From contig JAKARC010000001.1 of assembly GCA_021822385.1 (NCBI GenBank), positions 107,384-171,383 of the forward strand: a DNA stretch of 64,000 nucleotides, given 5' to 3'. The notes below the pieces were generated by a model. That model searched no databases and was not told the DNA's origin. It saw only the letters and a list, made by a program, of their open reading frames with translations. The stretch's first letter is position 1. Every line of letters starts with the position of its first letter. A program made the position numbers and the translations under genes. Source of the DNA: Pseudomonadota bacterium. Its GTDB lineage: Bacteria > Pseudomonadota > Gammaproteobacteria > Steroidobacterales > Steroidobacteraceae. Below, piece after piece: positions 10,761-18,695 of the stretch.

Positions 10761-11699
10761 GTGCCGACGGTGGAACCGCCGACGTTGGTTTACCTCATCG
10801 ACGCATCAGTCTACGTCTTCCGGGCGTATCACTCGCAATTGCCCGACATGCTCGATGTCGAGCGGCGCCCCGTGCATGCCGTGTTCGGCTTCGCGCGCTT
10901 TCTCGGCGACCTGCTTGAGCGGACACGGCCGCAACGGGTCGCGGTGGCGTTCGACCGCCGGCTCGCCACCTCCTACCGCAATGCCATCTATCCGCTCTAC
11001 AAGGCCAATCGCGCCCCGGCACCGCCCGATCTGGCCGTACAGTTCGATTATTGCCGGGAGCTCTGCGCACGGCTCGGACTGGCCGTGTTCGTCGACGCCG
11101 AGTTCGAGGCCGACGATCTGATCGGCACGCTCGCGGGACTGATGCGTGCGCAGGGAATTCCCTCGGCGTTCATCACGCGCGACAAGGATCTCGCCCAACT
11201 GGTACGCATGGGCGACCTGTACTGGGACTTCGGTACGCGCGGGCAGATGGGCTATCACGAGGTCGAGCGCCGCTTCGGGGTGCAGCCCGAGCGCTTTGCG
11301 GACTATCTGGCGCTCACCGGGGATGCCTCCGACAACATCCCGGGCGTCCCCGGCGTCGGACCGAAGACCGCGGCGGCGCTGATGCGGGCATTCAGGTCTA
11401 TCGATGAGCTATATGCCGGACTGGCACGGGTGAGCGCGCTGGGTTTGCGCGGCGGGCGCGAGCTGCGCGATCGATTGAGCGAGCACCGCGAGGCGGTGTA
11501 CTTGGCGCGCCGCCTGACCCGAATCGTGTGCGATATGCCGCTGGCGGTGACTGCCGCGGATCTGCGCCCGCGCATCCCGGATCTTGCGGCGCTCGATGCG
11601 TTGTACGACCGGCTGTGCTTTGGCCCCGTGCTGCGTCACCAGGCGCGGCGGCTGGCGGCCGCGCTCAGCGGCGAGCCGGCGGCGCGCACGTCGGTGTGA
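10761..11699 (+). CDS. 5'-3' exonuclease / flap nuclease (Pol I N-domain-like)
   Basis: A 312-residue stand-alone homologue of the 5' nuclease domain of DNA polymerase I, similar in size to Xni/ExoIX. Metal-binding and structural motifs are LIDASVYVFRAYH, the YRNAIYPLYKANR arch, EADDLIGTLA, TRDKDLAQLV, and the helix-hairpin-helix GDASDNIPGVPGVGPKTAAAL. The start is GTG 10761. It should cleave 5' flaps and RNA primers. It follows the HNH gene by 28 bases, across a GGCCGG/CCGGCC inverted repeat. Confidence 0.92.
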   Translation: MPTVEPPTLVYLIDASVYVFRAYHSQLPDMLDVERRPVHAVFGFARFLGDLLERTRPQRVAVAFDRRLATSYRNAIYPLYKANRAPAPPDLAVQFDYCRELCARLGLAVFVDAEFEADDLIGTLAGLMRAQGIPSAFITRDKDLAQLVRMGDLYWDFGTRGQMGYHEVERRFGVQPERFADYLALTGDASDNIPGVPGVGPKTAAALMRAFRSIDELYAGLARVSALGLRGGRELRDRLSEHREAVYLARRLTRIVCDMPLAVTAADLRPRIPDLAALDALYDRLCFGPVLRHQARRLAAALSGEPAARTSV

Positions 11700-11730
11700 A
11701 GGCGCCCGGACGCCCGACCGGCATGATTTC

Positions 11731-11743
11731 CTGAACAGTTCAG
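11731..11743. promoter_or_regulatory. palindrome in the acs upstream region
   Basis: The perfect 13-base dyad CTGAACAGTTCAG lies 39 bases before the acetyl-CoA synthetase start and abuts a possible -10 box (TATGCT, 11745-11750). The position fits an operator overlapping a promoter. The regulator is unknown and no convincing -35 box was found. Confidence 0.35.
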
Positions 11744-11782
11744 TTATGCTCGCCGTTCATCGTACGGCCGACGGGGGCAATC

Positions 11783-14074
11783 ATGGCAAGCAAAAACATC
11801 GAGTCCGTCCTGCAGGAGAAGCGCACGTTCGACCCGCCCGCCCTGTTTACCGCGCGCGCGCGGATCAAGAGCGACGATCTGGCGCGCCTGCGACAGGAAG
11901 CCGAGAGCGATTACATCGGCTTCTGGGCCCGGCTGGCACGCGAGGAACTGGTCTGGCGCGAGCCGTTCACGATGACGCTCGATGCGAGCGCGGCGCCGAA
12001 TTACCGTTGGTTCACCGACGGACGGCTCAATGTCTCGTTCAACTGCCTGGACGTGCACCTTGCCGAGCGCGGGCGCAAGGCGGCCATTCTGTTCGAGGGT
12101 GAGGCCGGTGACAGCCGCCGTATCAGCTACCAGGATCTGCACGCCGAGGTGTGCCAGTTCGCCAACGCGCTGAAAGCCCAGGGCGTGCGCCGCGGGGATC
12201 GGGTCGCGATCTACTTGCCGCTCGTGCCCGAAGTCATCGTGGCCATGCACGCGTGCAACCGCATCGGGGCGATCCATTCGGTCGTGTTTGCGGGCTTTTC
12301 CGCCCCGGCACTGAAGGATCGGATCGAGGATACCGGCGCCAAGGTGCTCATCACCGCCGATGGCGGCTGGCGCGGCGGCCAGGCCATCGAGCTGAAAGCG
12401 GCGGCGGACAAGGCGCTCGCGAGCGGCTGTCCGAGCATCAAGCGCGTGATCGTGCTGAAGCGTACGGGTCGTCCCGTAGCTCTGCAGCCGGGCCGGGATC
12501 TGTGGTGGGACGAGGCGGTCGCGGGCCATGCCTCGGTGTGCGAACCGGAGTGGGTCGAGGCCGAACACCCGCTGTACCTGCTCTATACCTCGGGTTCGAC
12601 CGGCAAGCCCAAGGGCATTCAACATGCCAGCGCCGGCTTTCTCCTGGGCGCGAAGCTGACCACCCAGTGGGTTTTCGATCTGCGTGAAGACGATGTGTTC
12701 TGGTGCACGGCCGATGTCGGCTGGGTGACCGGGCACAGTTACGTGGCGTACGGTCCGCTCGCCGCCGGGGCGACCGTGGTGATGTACGAGGGCGCACCAA
12801 CATATCCGGATGGCGGGCGATTCTGGAAGATCTGTCAGGATTATCGCGTGACGGTGTTCTATACCGCGCCCACGGCCATCCGCGCGCTGATGAAGCTCGG
12901 CGAGGACATCCCAGCCGCTTATGATCTATCCAGTCTGCGTTTGCTCGGCAGCGTCGGGGAACCGATCAATCCCGAGGCGTGGATGTGGTATCAGCGGGTC
13001 ATCGGGCGGGGCCGCTGTCCGATCGTCGATACGTGGTGGCAGACCGAGACCGGCGCGATCATGATCGCGCCAATCCCGGGCGTGACGGCGACCAAGCCCG
13101 GCTCATGCACGCAACCATTGCCGGGCATCGATGCGGACATCGTGGACGACCACGGCGAACCGGTCACGCGGCCGGACGCGGGCGGCTACCTGGTGATCAA
13201 GAAGCCCTGGCCATCGATGCTGCGGACGATCTGGCGCAACAATGACCGGTATGTTGCGGCGTATTGGGAGAAGTTCCAGAACCGCTACTACGTGGCGGGC
13301 GACAGCGCGCACCGCGACGCGGACGGATACTACTGGATCATGGGGCGCATCGACGATGTCCTGAACGTCGCCGGTCATCGGCTCGGGACGATGGAGATCG
13401 AGTCGGCGCTGGTGTCGCACCCGCGCATCGCCGAGGCGGCGGTGGTCGGCAGACCGCACGAGATCAAGGGCGAGGCGGTGCTCGCGTACGTCGTGTGCCG
13501 TGGCGCGCAGCCCAAGGGGAATACGGCGCATCTGGTGCAGGCTCTGCGCGAATGGGTGAGCGAACAGCTCGGCCCGATCGCCAAACCCGATGAGATCCGC
13601 TTCACCGAGAGTCTTCCCAAGACCCGCTCCGGCAAGATCATGCGCCGGCTGTTGCGCGCCATCGCGCGGGGCGAGGACATCACCCAGGACGTCTCGACGC
13701 TCGAGAACCCGGCCATACTCGAGCAGTTGCGCGGTGAGGCCGCAGCGCAGCGCAAGCCGGTTCCCGCCAAGCGCGCGGGCCACCCGCGGCGCCGCGCGCG
13801 CGCGGCCGCGAAATCGAGTGGCGCGCGGCGGGCGGCGCCGCGGGTGGCGAAATCGCCGATCACTCGGCGCAAGACAGCCAAGTCCAAGACGGCCCGGGTC
13901 GTCAAAGCCAAGGCGACCCGGCGGGTCAACGCCCCGAGGGCCAAATCGACTGACGCCAAGGCGGCGCCCTCCGGTCGCAAGACGGCCGGGCGCGCGGGCA
14001 CGGTAACCCGCCGCGCCGTCCGGCCGCAGCGATCGGTGCGCAGCAGCGCCCGAGGACCGAAGCGGCGGCGCTGA
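11783..14074 (+). CDS. acs: acetyl-CoA synthetase with basic C-terminal extension
   Basis: A 763-residue AMP-forming acyl-CoA synthetase. Residues 1-652 match acetyl-CoA synthetase: the N-terminal Acs domain ([19 protein letters not shown]), the P-loop [12 protein letters not shown] (about 267-279), the [12 protein letters not shown]5 motif, and the acylatable lysine in [20 protein letters not shown] (about residue 617), the usual Pat/CobB acetylation site. Normal Acs ends near 650 residues. Here about 107 more residues follow, with 39 Lys/Arg and a single Asp, in AK/PK/TRR-type repeats like histone H1 or AlgP tails. The ORF is uninterrupted. Activation of acetate is expected; the tail suggests nucleic acid or polyanion binding (inference). 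Confidence 0.93.
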   Translation: MASKNIESVLQEKRTFDPPALFTARARIKSDDLARLRQEAESDYIGFWARLAREELVWREPFTMTLDASAAPNYRWFTDGRLNVSFNCLDVHLAERGRKAAILFEGEAGDSRRISYQDLHAEVCQFANALKAQGVRRGDRVAIYLPLVPEVIVAMHACNRIGAIHSVVFAGFSAPALKDRIEDTGAKVLITADGGWRGGQAIELKAAADKALASGCPSIKRVIVLKRTGRPVALQPGRDLWWDEAVAGHASVCEPEWVEAEHPLYLLYTSGSTGKPKGIQHASAGFLLGAKLTTQWVFDLREDDVFWCTADVGWVTGHSYVAYGPLAAGATVVMYEGAPTYPDGGRFWKICQDYRVTVFYTAPTAIRALMKLGEDIPAAYDLSSLRLLGSVGEPINPEAWMWYQRVIGRGRCPIVDTWWQTETGAIMIAPIPGVTATKPGSCTQPLPGIDADIVDDHGEPVTRPDAGGYLVIKKPWPSMLRTIWRNNDRYVAAYWEKFQNRYYVAGDSAHRDADGYYWIMGRIDDVLNVAGHRLGTMEIESALVSHPRIAEAAVVGRPHEIKGEAVLAYVVCRGAQPKGNTAHLVQALREWVSEQLGPIAKPDEIRFTESLPKTRSGKIMRRLLRAIARGEDITQDVSTLENPAILEQLRGEAAAQRKPVPAKRAGHPRRRARAAAKSSGARRAAPRVAKSPITRRKTAKSKTARVVKAKATRRVNAPRAKSTDAKAAPSGRKTAGRAGTVTRRAVRPQRSVRSSARGPKRRR

Positions 14075-14120
14075 GGCCGGGGCCGGACGAGACGGACTTC
14101 GCCGCTGCGCGCGGCGGATC

Positions 14121-14426
14121 TCAGGATCCGGGTGGATTGCTACGCGTCAGGGGCTCGTAGCGGCGCTCGCCGCTGCCCGGATCGTAGAGAACCTCCATCG
14201 ACTGGCCCGTGGCCGGATCCTCGAAGCGCTCGCCCGTACGTTCCCAACGGCCTGCGGCGGGGGTGTGCTTGCGGTAACGCCACCGCTCGAAGACGGTGGC
14301 GAGAGTCGCGAGCGCCCCGATCACCAGAATCTGCGCGCCTCCGGTCGCGTGGCCGGATGCCAGCAACAGCAGACCGGTCAGCGTCAGCAAGACGCTGACG
14401 ACAAGCACCGCGGCGCGCAGGCTCAT
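14121..14426 (-). CDS. small two-TM membrane protein
   Basis: A 101-residue hypothetical protein with two membrane helices (VLVVSVLLTLTGLLLLASG; GAQILVIGALATLATVFERW) and a hydrophilic C-terminal tail (WERTGERFEDPATGQSMEVLYDPGSGERRYEPL). Similar DPxTGE/DPxSGE tails occur in many small proteobacterial membrane proteins of unknown function. Its start overlaps the stop of the YbjQ gene by 4 bases, so the pair is translationally coupled. Confidence 0.65.
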   Translation of the reverse strand: MSLRAAVLVVSVLLTLTGLLLLASGHATGGAQILVIGALATLATVFERWRYRKHTPAAGRWERTGERFEDPATGQSMEVLYDPGSGERRYEPLTRSNPPGS

Positions 14427-14746
14427 GAGGATTTCTCGATGTCCACCGCGGTGCCGTAGGCAACGATTTCCGTCATCGTCTGGCCGATCTCTGAAGAGTC
14501 GAAGCGCATCATGACGACGGCATTGGCCTGCATCAGGGTGGCATTCTTCACCATGCGGTCGACCGCGTGACGGCGTGCCTCCTCCAAAAGTTGCGTGTAC
14601 TCCGAGATCTCTCCGCCGGCCAGCGAGCGTAAGCCCGCCATGAGGTTGCCGGCCAAGCCGCGGCTACGAACCACGACGCCGAATACCTGGCCCTTCACTG
14701 CGGTGACCCGATAGCCCGGAACGTTCTCGGTCGTGACGATCAGCAT
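14423..14746 (-). CDS. YbjQ/UPF0145 family protein
   Basis: A 107-residue protein of the YbjQ family: MLIVTTENVPGYRV, then GVVVRSRGLAGNLMAGLRSL, GEISEYTQLLEEARRHAVDRM and NAVVMMRFDSSEI. ATG 14746 is chosen because GGAGGAG lies just upstream of it and the family starts there; the ORF extends further up without homology. YbjQ proteins form pentamers of unknown function and are often annotated as heavy-metal binding without strong evidence. Confidence 0.88.
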   Translation of the reverse strand: MLIVTTENVPGYRVTAVKGQVFGVVVRSRGLAGNLMAGLRSLAGGEISEYTQLLEEARRHAVDRMVKNATLMQANAVVMMRFDSSEIGQTMTEIVAYGTAVDIEKSS

Positions 14747-14960
14747 GGGTGCGGACTCCTCCGGTCTGGTGTGCGCGGCGCAGGGGTGCGCGTCCGGCAC
14801 GGGATTTCAGGAGCATCGTAGCATCGTAACGTCGGCGCCGGCGTTCCGGCCGAAGTGCGCAAAATTGCACATTTACGCCGGCCATACCGCTGGCAGGCCG
14901 GTTCCGGCGCGGCCTACGCTGTGCTGCCCTGCAGGAGGGCAAGCCGCGGGAACGGTGCGC

Positions 14961-15320
14961 ATGAGCGAAAAAATCCGGGTGCGGGGGCAAGCCGAGCGTG
15001 ATTGGGAACGCGCCCGGGCGCAATGGGTCGAGGATCTGCTCGCGGTGGGGGCAATGTTTGGTGATGATGAAGCGCTGCTGCGCGCCAAGGCGAACTGCGT
15101 GCACCAGTTGATGCGCCACATCGTCGAGGATATCCCGGCGGTGCGCATTACCGCCCGCCTTCCTGAGGGCCTGCCGCCCGAGCACATTCCCCTGCTGACC
15201 GCCGCGATGCGTGAGGCAGCCCTGAAGGGAATCGAGGTGAGCATGAATCACTCGTTGCGGCTGGTCATGGCGGCGGCCTTCGACCTGTGCACCTCGAAGC
15301 TGCGCCGTGCGCCCTCGTAG
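14961..15320 (+). CDS. hypothetical protein, 119 residues
   Basis: Not recognised. A mostly alpha-helical, soluble protein: VRGQAERDWERARAQWVEDL, AMFGDDEALLRAKANCVHQL, PAVRITARLPEGLPPEHI, AALKGIEVSMNHSLRLV. ATG 14961 follows GGAACG weakly; the ORF extends upstream over the YbjQ promoter region, so the downstream ATG is preferred. Convergent with hemH. Codon use (GC-rich third positions) supports a real gene. Confidence 0.55.
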   Translation: MSEKIRVRGQAERDWERARAQWVEDLLAVGAMFGDDEALLRAKANCVHQLMRHIVEDIPAVRITARLPEGLPPEHIPLLTAAMREAALKGIEVSMNHSLRLVMAAAFDLCTSKLRRAPS

Positions 15321-15330
15321 CCGGCGCGGT

Positions 15331-16413
15331 TCACGCCGAAGCGTCGCGCGGCATCGGCGCCGGGTGTAGGTCCAGCTCGACCGGTGTCCAGCCCTGGCAG
15401 TGCCGGGCAATGAGTTGGGCGAGCACAGCGGCATGCTCCGGGCGGGCGTTCAGCGCCGGGACGTACTCGAACCGCTCGCCACCGGCCTGCAGGAAAGCGG
15501 CGCGATTCTCGACCGCAATCTCCTCCAGCGTTTCGAGGCAATCGACCGCGAAGCCCGGGCAGATGACGGTCACCTCCTTGATGCCGCGACCCGGCATCGC
15601 CGCGAGCGTTTCGAGCGTGTAGGGCTGCAGCCATTTGGCGCGACCGAGGCGCGATTGGAATGTGACGCTCCACTGGTCCTCGCGCAGCATCAGCTCCTCG
15701 GCGAGCAGGCGTGCGGTCTTCTGACACTTGCAGAAGTACGGGTCGCCCTGGAGGAAATAGCGCTCTGGAATTCCATGGAACGAGATCAGAATATGCTCGG
15801 TGCGCCCGTGCTCGCGCCAGTGCTGTTTGACGCTCTCGCGCAGCGCATCGATGTACTCGGGCTGATCGTGGTACTCGGCAATGAAGCGCAGCTCCGGCAG
15901 CCAGCGCCAGCGGGCGAGTTCGGCGTTGACCTGGTCGTACACCGCAGCAGTGGTGGCACCGCAGTATTGCGGAAACAGCGGCAGCACCAGGATCCGCTGC
16001 GCACCGGCCTCGCGCAGCTTGTGCAGGGACTCGGCGACGGTCGGTGTGCCATAGAGCATGCCGAACTCAAGCGAGAACGGGGCCATCATCCGCTGCGCCA
16101 GAACGCTGCGCAGCGCCGTGCACAGGCGCTGCGACTGCTCGCGCAGCGGTGAACCTTCCGCCGACCAGATCTGGCGGTATTTGGGGGCAACTCGCGCCGG
16201 GCGCAGCGGCAGGATGATGCCGTATAGGATCGGCAGCCACAGCGGCCGGGGTAGTTCCACGACGCGAGGATCGCGCAACATCCGCGCCAGAAAGCGACGT
16301 ACGTCGCGTGCTGTCGGCGTCTCAGGCGTGCCGAAATTGACCGCGAGGATGCCGATGCGCTCGGCCATATCGCGGTGAAAATCCAAAGACCCGTGATAGC
16401 GCATGGCGCGCAC
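15331..16413 (-). CDS. hemH: ferrochelatase
   Basis: A 360-residue enzyme inserting Fe2+ into protoporphyrin IX to make haem, peripheral on the inner membrane. Conserved features are ILAVNFGTPETPTARDVRRF near the N-terminus, the metal-binding His in ISFHGIPERYFLQGDPY, the FQSRLGRAKWLQPYTLE motif, and the CPGFAVDCLETLEEI region with its conserved Glu. The extra N-terminal YHGSLDF block is seen in xanthomonad-type enzymes. CxC pairs (FCKCQ) are present, but a four-Cys [2Fe-2S] motif is not evident. Confidence 0.95.
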   Translation of the reverse strand: MRAMRYHGSLDFHRDMAERIGILAVNFGTPETPTARDVRRFLARMLRDPRVVELPRPLWLPILYGIILPLRPARVAPKYRQIWSAEGSPLREQSQRLCTALRSVLAQRMMAPFSLEFGMLYGTPTVAESLHKLREAGAQRILVLPLFPQYCGATTAAVYDQVNAELARWRWLPELRFIAEYHDQPEYIDALRESVKQHWREHGRTEHILISFHGIPERYFLQGDPYFCKCQKTARLLAEELMLREDQWSVTFQSRLGRAKWLQPYTLETLAAMPGRGIKEVTVICPGFAVDCLETLEEIAVENRAAFLQAGGERFEYVPALNARPEHAAVLAQLIARHCQGWTPVELDLHPAPMPRDASA

Positions 16414-16541
16414 GATACCGCAGAGAGCGCAGGCTCAGCCAGACAATTGCGGCAACTCCCTAGTTCAGAGGATCGGAGCGACGCGGGTGAGGTGGTCCAG
16501 GCCTTAACCTTCAGCTCGACCTTGCGGCCACGGCGCGTGCG

Positions 16542-17258
16542 TCAGCCTTGGCCACCGGTTGCCGGAGCGGATCGGCCTGCACCCTCGGGCTGCAGGTTCT
16601 GTTCGAGAAACTCAAGCGTGCGCTGTCGCGCGAGTGCAGCCGCGGCGGGGTCGTAGGAGGACCGCAGGTCACAATTGAAGCCGTGCCCGGCCCCCGGATA
16701 GATGAAGTATGTTCCGTGCGGATGCAGCGCCTGGATGCGCGCGACCTCCTGCGGCGGAATGCTCTGGTCGGCGTCGCCGAAGTGATAAAGCACCGGACAG
16801 CGTGGCGACGTTCCGTCATCCTGGACGCGGCCGTAGTACACGACGGCGCACTGGATTGGCAGGCGGCAGGCTGCGCGATAGGACTGGGCGCCGCCGAAAC
16901 AATAACCGACGGTGGCGACGTGCCCTGCATGCGCGATGACCGCGATGGCCGCCGCTAAGTCCTTCAGGATGAGATCCGGATCGAGCTCGTGCGCGTAGTT
17001 GCGCCCCTCGGTGATCTCGGCTGCGCTGTAGCCGAGCTCAATACCCCGGCGGATGCGGTCAAACAGCGCCGGTGCGATCGCGGTGTAGCCCGCCTGCGCG
17101 AAGCCGTCGGTCACACTCCGGATGTGCCGATTGACGCCGAAGATCTCCTGGATGACGACCACCCCGCCGCGGGATTTGGCCGGCGGCGCGGCGAGGTAGG
17201 CCTGAAAGTTGTGCCCGTCGCGCGCCATAAGAGTGGTGAACTCGCCCATCACTGCCAT
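16542..17258 (-). CDS. dienelactone hydrolase family protein
   Basis: A 238-residue alpha/beta hydrolase. The triad is visible: nucleophile Cys in VGYCFGGAQSYRAA, Asp in HFGDADQSIPPQEV, and His in PGAGHGFNC. EIFGVNRHIRSVTDGFAQAG is the DLH-family N-terminal signature. DLH proteins hydrolyse dienelactones in chloroaromatic breakdown, but most genomic paralogues have unknown substrates and there are no catabolic genes here to suggest one. Confidence 0.9.
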   Translation of the reverse strand: MAVMGEFTTLMARDGHNFQAYLAAPPAKSRGGVVVIQEIFGVNRHIRSVTDGFAQAGYTAIAPALFDRIRRGIELGYSAAEITEGRNYAHELDPDLILKDLAAAIAVIAHAGHVATVGYCFGGAQSYRAACRLPIQCAVVYYGRVQDDGTSPRCPVLYHFGDADQSIPPQEVARIQALHPHGTYFIYPGAGHGFNCDLRSSYDPAAAALARQRTLEFLEQNLQPEGAGRSAPATGGQG

Positions 17259-17378
17259 CCTTAAGGTCCGTCTTTAGCGATGCCGCAGGATATCCTGCCG
17301 CGCGCAGTCGCGAAAGGCGCGGCGCATGCTAGCCTAGCCGGGCAATAGGGGCTGTTCGGCGTCCTGCGGGAGGGGTCT

Positions 17379-18665
17379 ATGCTCGTCGGCTCGGCGGTGC
17401 GGCGGGTGGCCATCGTGGGTGGGGTGCGCATACCGTTTGCCCGGGCTCACGGCGCCTACTCGTCCGTGGGTAATCGGGAGATGCTCACCGCGGTGCTGCG
17501 AGCGCTGGTGGTGCGCTTCGGCCTGCAGGGTCTGCGGCTCGGTGAAGTGGCCGCCGGGGCGGTCATCAAGCATCCGCGCGATTACAACCTGACGCGCGAA
17601 TGCGCGCTCTCGTGTGGGCTCGATGCGCGGACTCCGGCGTTCGATCTGCAGCGCGCCTGCGGCACCGGTCTCGAGGCGGCACTGGCCATCGGCAACAAGA
17701 TCGCCCTCGGGCAGATCGACGCCGGAATAGCCGGCGGCACCGACACCATCAGCGATCCGCCCATTGCCTATCCGCGCCCCTATCAACAGCTGTTGTTGGC
17801 GAGTTATCGCGGCCGCACGCTCGGCGCACGCCTGCGGCCATGGCTGCGCCTGCGACCGAGCCATTTTGCGCCGGAGCTGCCGGCGGTGGCCGAGCCGCGC
17901 ACCGGTCTGTCGATGGGCGCGAGCGCCGAGTCGATGGCGCAGCACTGGCAGATCACGCGTGCGGCGCAGGATCGCCTCGCCCTCGACAGTCACATGCGAG
18001 CTGCGGCGGCCTGGCGCGAGGGGTTCTATCAGGATCTGGTCGAGCCGTTTCTCGGTCTGCAGATCGACAATAACATCCGACCCGATACCTCGATGACCAA
18101 GCTCGCGCAACTGCGCGCCAGCTTCAATGCGCACGCGGGCACGCTCACGGCCGGCAACAGCACGCCATTGACCGACGGTGCAAGCGCGGTATTGCTGGCC
18201 GCCGAGTCATGGGCCGAGCGCCACAAACTGCCGGTACTCGCCTACCTGCGTTACGGCAAGGCGTGGGCGGTCGATTTCGCAACGGGACGGGAGGGACTGT
18301 TGATGGCCCCGGCATACGCCGTGGCCGCCATGTTGAATGATGCCCAGCTCGGCCTGCAGGACTTCGATTATTACGAGATCCACGAGGCGTTTGCCGCGCA
18401 GGTACTGTGCACGCTGGCGGCCTGGGAGTCGCGCGAGTTCTGTCGTGAGCAGCTCGGGCTCGATGCGCCCCTCGGCACGATCGATCGCGCACGATTGAAC
18501 GTGAAGGGTGGCAGTGTCGCCATCGGGCACCCGTTCGCCGCGACCGGTACGCGCATCGTGGGGACGCTGGCCAAGCTGCTCGCGCAGGACCCTGCGGCCA
18601 AGCGCGGTATGGTTTCCGTGTGCACGGCCGGTGGGATGGGTGTCACGGCAATTCTCGAGAAATAG
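17379..18665 (+). CDS. acetyl-CoA C-acyltransferase (thiolase, FadI-like)
   Basis: A 428-residue thiolase. The acylated cysteine is C94 (LQRACGTGLEAA); the other catalytic residues lie in YYEIHEAFAAQ, GGSVAIGHPFAATGTRI and VSVCTAGGMGVTAI. The length (about 430) and the GGTDTISDPPI loop are closer to FadI-type thiolases than to 390-residue PhaA. No FadJ partner is adjacent, so it may act in beta-oxidation or in another acyl-CoA pathway. Confidence 0.9.
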   Translation: MLVGSAVRRVAIVGGVRIPFARAHGAYSSVGNREMLTAVLRALVVRFGLQGLRLGEVAAGAVIKHPRDYNLTRECALSCGLDARTPAFDLQRACGTGLEAALAIGNKIALGQIDAGIAGGTDTISDPPIAYPRPYQQLLLASYRGRTLGARLRPWLRLRPSHFAPELPAVAEPRTGLSMGASAESMAQHWQITRAAQDRLALDSHMRAAAAWREGFYQDLVEPFLGLQIDNNIRPDTSMTKLAQLRASFNAHAGTLTAGNSTPLTDGASAVLLAAESWAERHKLPVLAYLRYGKAWAVDFATGREGLLMAPAYAVAAMLNDAQLGLQDFDYYEIHEAFAAQVLCTLAAWESREFCREQLGLDAPLGTIDRARLNVKGGSVAIGHPFAATGTRIVGTLAKLLAQDPAAKRGMVSVCTAGGMGVTAILEK

Positions 18666-18695
18666 CCGTGCCGCCGGCGGCCGATACGGCGCGGC

